Shown one piece after another: positions 62,436 to 64,000 of a stretch of DNA of 64,000 nucleotides. The stretch is from contig NZ_JAUCBS010000013.1 in NCBI RefSeq assembly GCF_034676705.1, positions 1,840,501 to 1,904,500 of the forward strand, given 5' to 3'. Source of the DNA: Gemmobacter sp. (GTDB taxonomy: Bacteria; Pseudomonadota; Alphaproteobacteria; Rhodobacterales; Rhodobacteraceae). The notes under the pieces were generated by a model that did no database searches, was not told the origin of the DNA, and worked only from the letters and a program-made list of their open reading frames with translations. Within the stretch, counting starts at the first letter, position 1, and every line of letters begins with the position of its first letter. A program made the translations under genes and the position numbers.

Positions 62436-62584
62436 AGGAATGTTAAAGAAATTCACATTGACGGCGAAATTCGCTCAACCTGTTGGTAGAAAGCGATAAA
62501 TGCGGAAAAGTCGCAGCAGGATCGCCCCGCGGGGACGGTCCTGCGCCGCTTGGATCGGCCGCGCGGCCCCCGACTCGGGCCGCG

Positions 62585-63559
62585 TTACCGCAGCCGGGGC
62601 GCCGGGCCGATGGCAAAGGGTCCGACCAGCATCCTGCCGCCCGACAGCTGCACCGGCAGGGTCAGTGTCTGGCCCGCCGGGGCCAGCGCGGCGATGGCCG
62701 CCTGCCAGTTCGCCCGCGCCTCGGGCGCGATCAGCCCGGTGGCCACCGCCAGATCCAGCGCCTTGGCCGCGCCCTCCAGCCGCAGGTCCAGCCGGCCCTG
62801 GGCCAGGCCGGCCGCATCGGGGGTCAGCTCGCCCGAGACATGGGCGCGGATCTCGCCCCAGTCCAGCCGCGCCTCGCGCAGGGTGAGGCGTTGCAGCTGC
62901 GGGCGGGTCTGGCCGGCGTGGCGGTCCAGCGGGGCGGACAGCGACAGCGTGGCATCCAGCCGCACCAGCGGGATCTGCGCGGGCAGGGCGCTGGCCGGCA
63001 GGCTGGCCAGCAGCGCGGCGGGTGGGGTGATCCCTTGTGCCTCGATCCCCAGATCATGCGCCAGTGCCAGTCCCACGGCCGGCCGGGTGGCCGCCGACAG
63101 ATGCGTGATGGCCAGATCGGCCGCGCCGGTCAGCCGCAACCCGTCGCCCGCCAGCTGGAAACGGTCCAGCGCCAGATCGGGGCCGGGGACCAGCACCAGA
63201 CTGGCCTGCAACTTGTCGCTGGCCAGTTGCAGGGGGCCGGCGGGCGTATCCAGCCGTTGGTCGTTGGCGAAGGCGGCGATCAGGTGCCAGGGCTTGTAGC
63301 TGAGCGACAGCACCTGCACGAAGGGCGCCTGCCAGCGCCAGCCGCCGTGGGGCGGGGCAATGTCGGGGTGGTCGAGCGTCAGGTCGATGCGGCTGGGAAA
63401 GCCCTGCACGGCGATGCCGCCATGGCTGGCCTGCCAGCCTTCGGCCTGTCGTGCCGCGAACCAGCCGCGCGCCGCCTTGTCCGCCGTATCGGCGGCAAAC
63501 CACCACCAGCCCGACCAGCCCAGCAGGGCCAGCACCGCCACCCACAACAGCCCGCGCAT
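62585..63559 (-). CDS. DUF2125 family protein
   Basis: A 324-residue protein with one N-terminal helix (MRGLLWVAVLALLGWSGWWWF) and a large periplasmic part (WFAARQAEGWQASHGGIAVQGFPSRIDLTLDHPDIAPPHGGWRWQAPFVQVLSLSYKPWHLIAAFAN…) matching DUF2125. The repeated short beta strands with LDRFQLAGDGLRL and LTLREARLDWGEIRAHVSGEL resemble AsmA-like or lipid-groove folds, but no function is established. The start at 63559 is chosen over longer readings. Divergent from the ChaC gene with a 78-base gap. Confidence 0.83.
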   Translation of the reverse strand: MRGLLWVAVLALLGWSGWWWFAADTADKAARGWFAARQAEGWQASHGGIAVQGFPSRIDLTLDHPDIAPPHGGWRWQAPFVQVLSLSYKPWHLIAAFANDQRLDTPAGPLQLASDKLQASLVLVPGPDLALDRFQLAGDGLRLTGAADLAITHLSAATRPAVGLALAHDLGIEAQGITPPAALLASLPASALPAQIPLVRLDATLSLSAPLDRHAGQTRPQLQRLTLREARLDWGEIRAHVSGELTPDAAGLAQGRLDLRLEGAAKALDLAVATGLIAPEARANWQAAIAALAPAGQTLTLPVQLSGGRMLVGPFAIGPAPRLR

Positions 63560-63637
63560 CGCTGTTCCCCTTTCCATTTCCGACGTGGTGCTGTCTACAG
63601 GCGGGACCGCCCCGCGACCAGCCCCGAGACAGCGCCC

Positions 63638-64000
63638 GTGACCCAGACCGCCCCCCGCCCCCTGTGGATTTTCGCCTATGGCTCGTTGATGTGGCAGCCG
63701 GATTTTCCGGTGGCGGACGCGCGCGTGGCGCGGGCCACGGGGTGGCACCGCAGTTTCTGCATGTGGTCGATCCACCATCGCGGCAGCGCCGAGGCGCCGG
63801 GACTGGTGCTGGCGCTGGACCGGGCCGATGGCGGGCTGTGCGACGGGCTGGCGCTGCGTGTGGCGCCGGGGGCCGAGGATGAAACGCTGGCCATGGTGCG
63901 CGACCGTGAACTGGTGTCGTCGGCCTATCTGGAAATCACCCTGCCGGTGACCTTCCGCGACGGGGGCGGGGCCGATACGCTGGCCTATGTCATCGACCCC
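63638..64000 (+). CDS. ChaC-type gamma-glutamylcyclotransferase, 3' end outside the window
   Basis: The first 121 codons of a glutathione-degrading cyclotransferase, which would release 5-oxoproline and Cys-Gly. The family signature is WIFAYGSLMWQPDFPV (the YGSL loop binds the gamma-glutamyl group), followed by RVARATGWHRSFCMWSIHHRGS and a DRELVSSAYLEITLPV segment. The start is taken as the GTG at 63638 (MTQTAPRPLWIFAYGS); a start elsewhere is possible because no strong ribosome-binding site is present. The gene runs off the window at 64000. Confidence 0.85.
   Translation, partial: MTQTAPRPLWIFAYGSLMWQPDFPVADARVARATGWHRSFCMWSIHHRGSAEAPGLVLALDRADGGLCDGLALRVAPGAEDETLAMVRDRELVSSAYLEITLPVTFRDGGGADTLAYVIDP

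Overview
The window is GC-rich, densely coded alphaproteobacterial chromosome, most likely from order Rhodobacterales (Rhodobacter/Paracoccus/Gemmobacter-like). The evidence is a circularly permuted two-piece tmRNA gene with the tag ANDNRAPVALAA, GTTC-N7-GTTC SOS boxes of the type described for Rhodobacter, the order rpsF-rpsR-rplI, and families typical of the group (usg, DUF2948 after murA, DUF2852, DUF2125, Hint-domain and holin/GH108 proteins). Nearly all genes are chromosomal housekeeping genes. The one clear foreign segment is a decayed island of about 4.35 kb in dusA.

Layout. 1-9.6 kb: tRNA-Leu, a Hint protein, class I aldolase, a cytochrome b561-YceI fusion, a frameshifted terC, yceI, the S6-S18-L9 operon, argC, ccmE and a muramidase/holin pair. 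9.6-14.0 kb (minus strand): a DNA-repair block with a YcaQ-type glycosylase, a UdgX fusion and a radical SAM repair protein in one apparent operon behind a perfect SOS box, then a collapsed photolyase gene and a DUF2256 gene. 14.1-18.5 kb: an island in the 5' end of dusA. It carries a DUF932 gene, an IS3-family insertion and a frameshifted tyrosine integrase, and it supplies dusA with a new start. 18.5-26.7 kb: dusA, an N-demethylase-like gene, mfd, a membrane protein, hemB, a SYLF lipoprotein and usg. 26.9-46 kb: gyrA, an aspartic protease, an SOS-boxed radical SAM gene, a striking palindrome array, PBP1A, prfB, bactofilin with an M23 peptidase, a DUF455 ferritin-like protein, ppk2, a LuxR/pseudo-hydrolase regulator, a GST, a Phd/Doc toxin-antitoxin pair and parE. 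46-64 kb: an EF-hand protein, ssrA, murA, a YcjX GTPase, agmatinase and adenine deaminase, glnE, transketolase, a coiled-coil protein with ZapA, the Bpt leucyltransferase, small membrane proteins, and a ChaC gene cut by the window end.

The most unusual signals are non-coding. (1) Six abutting palindromes at 31522-31664 are arranged in mirror order (A B C C' B' A'), so the locus could fold as six small hairpins or one long one. (2) A family of composite intergenic repeats ends in a CCCC-GAGG-ATATTT tail and lies mostly at gene 3' ends; two copies differ by a compensatory base-pair swap, which points to selection on RNA structure. (3) Two SOS boxes sit directly upstream of two different radical SAM genes. 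Gene starts were chosen by ribosome-binding site, overlap with the neighbour and family N-termini; all functions are inferred from sequence alone.
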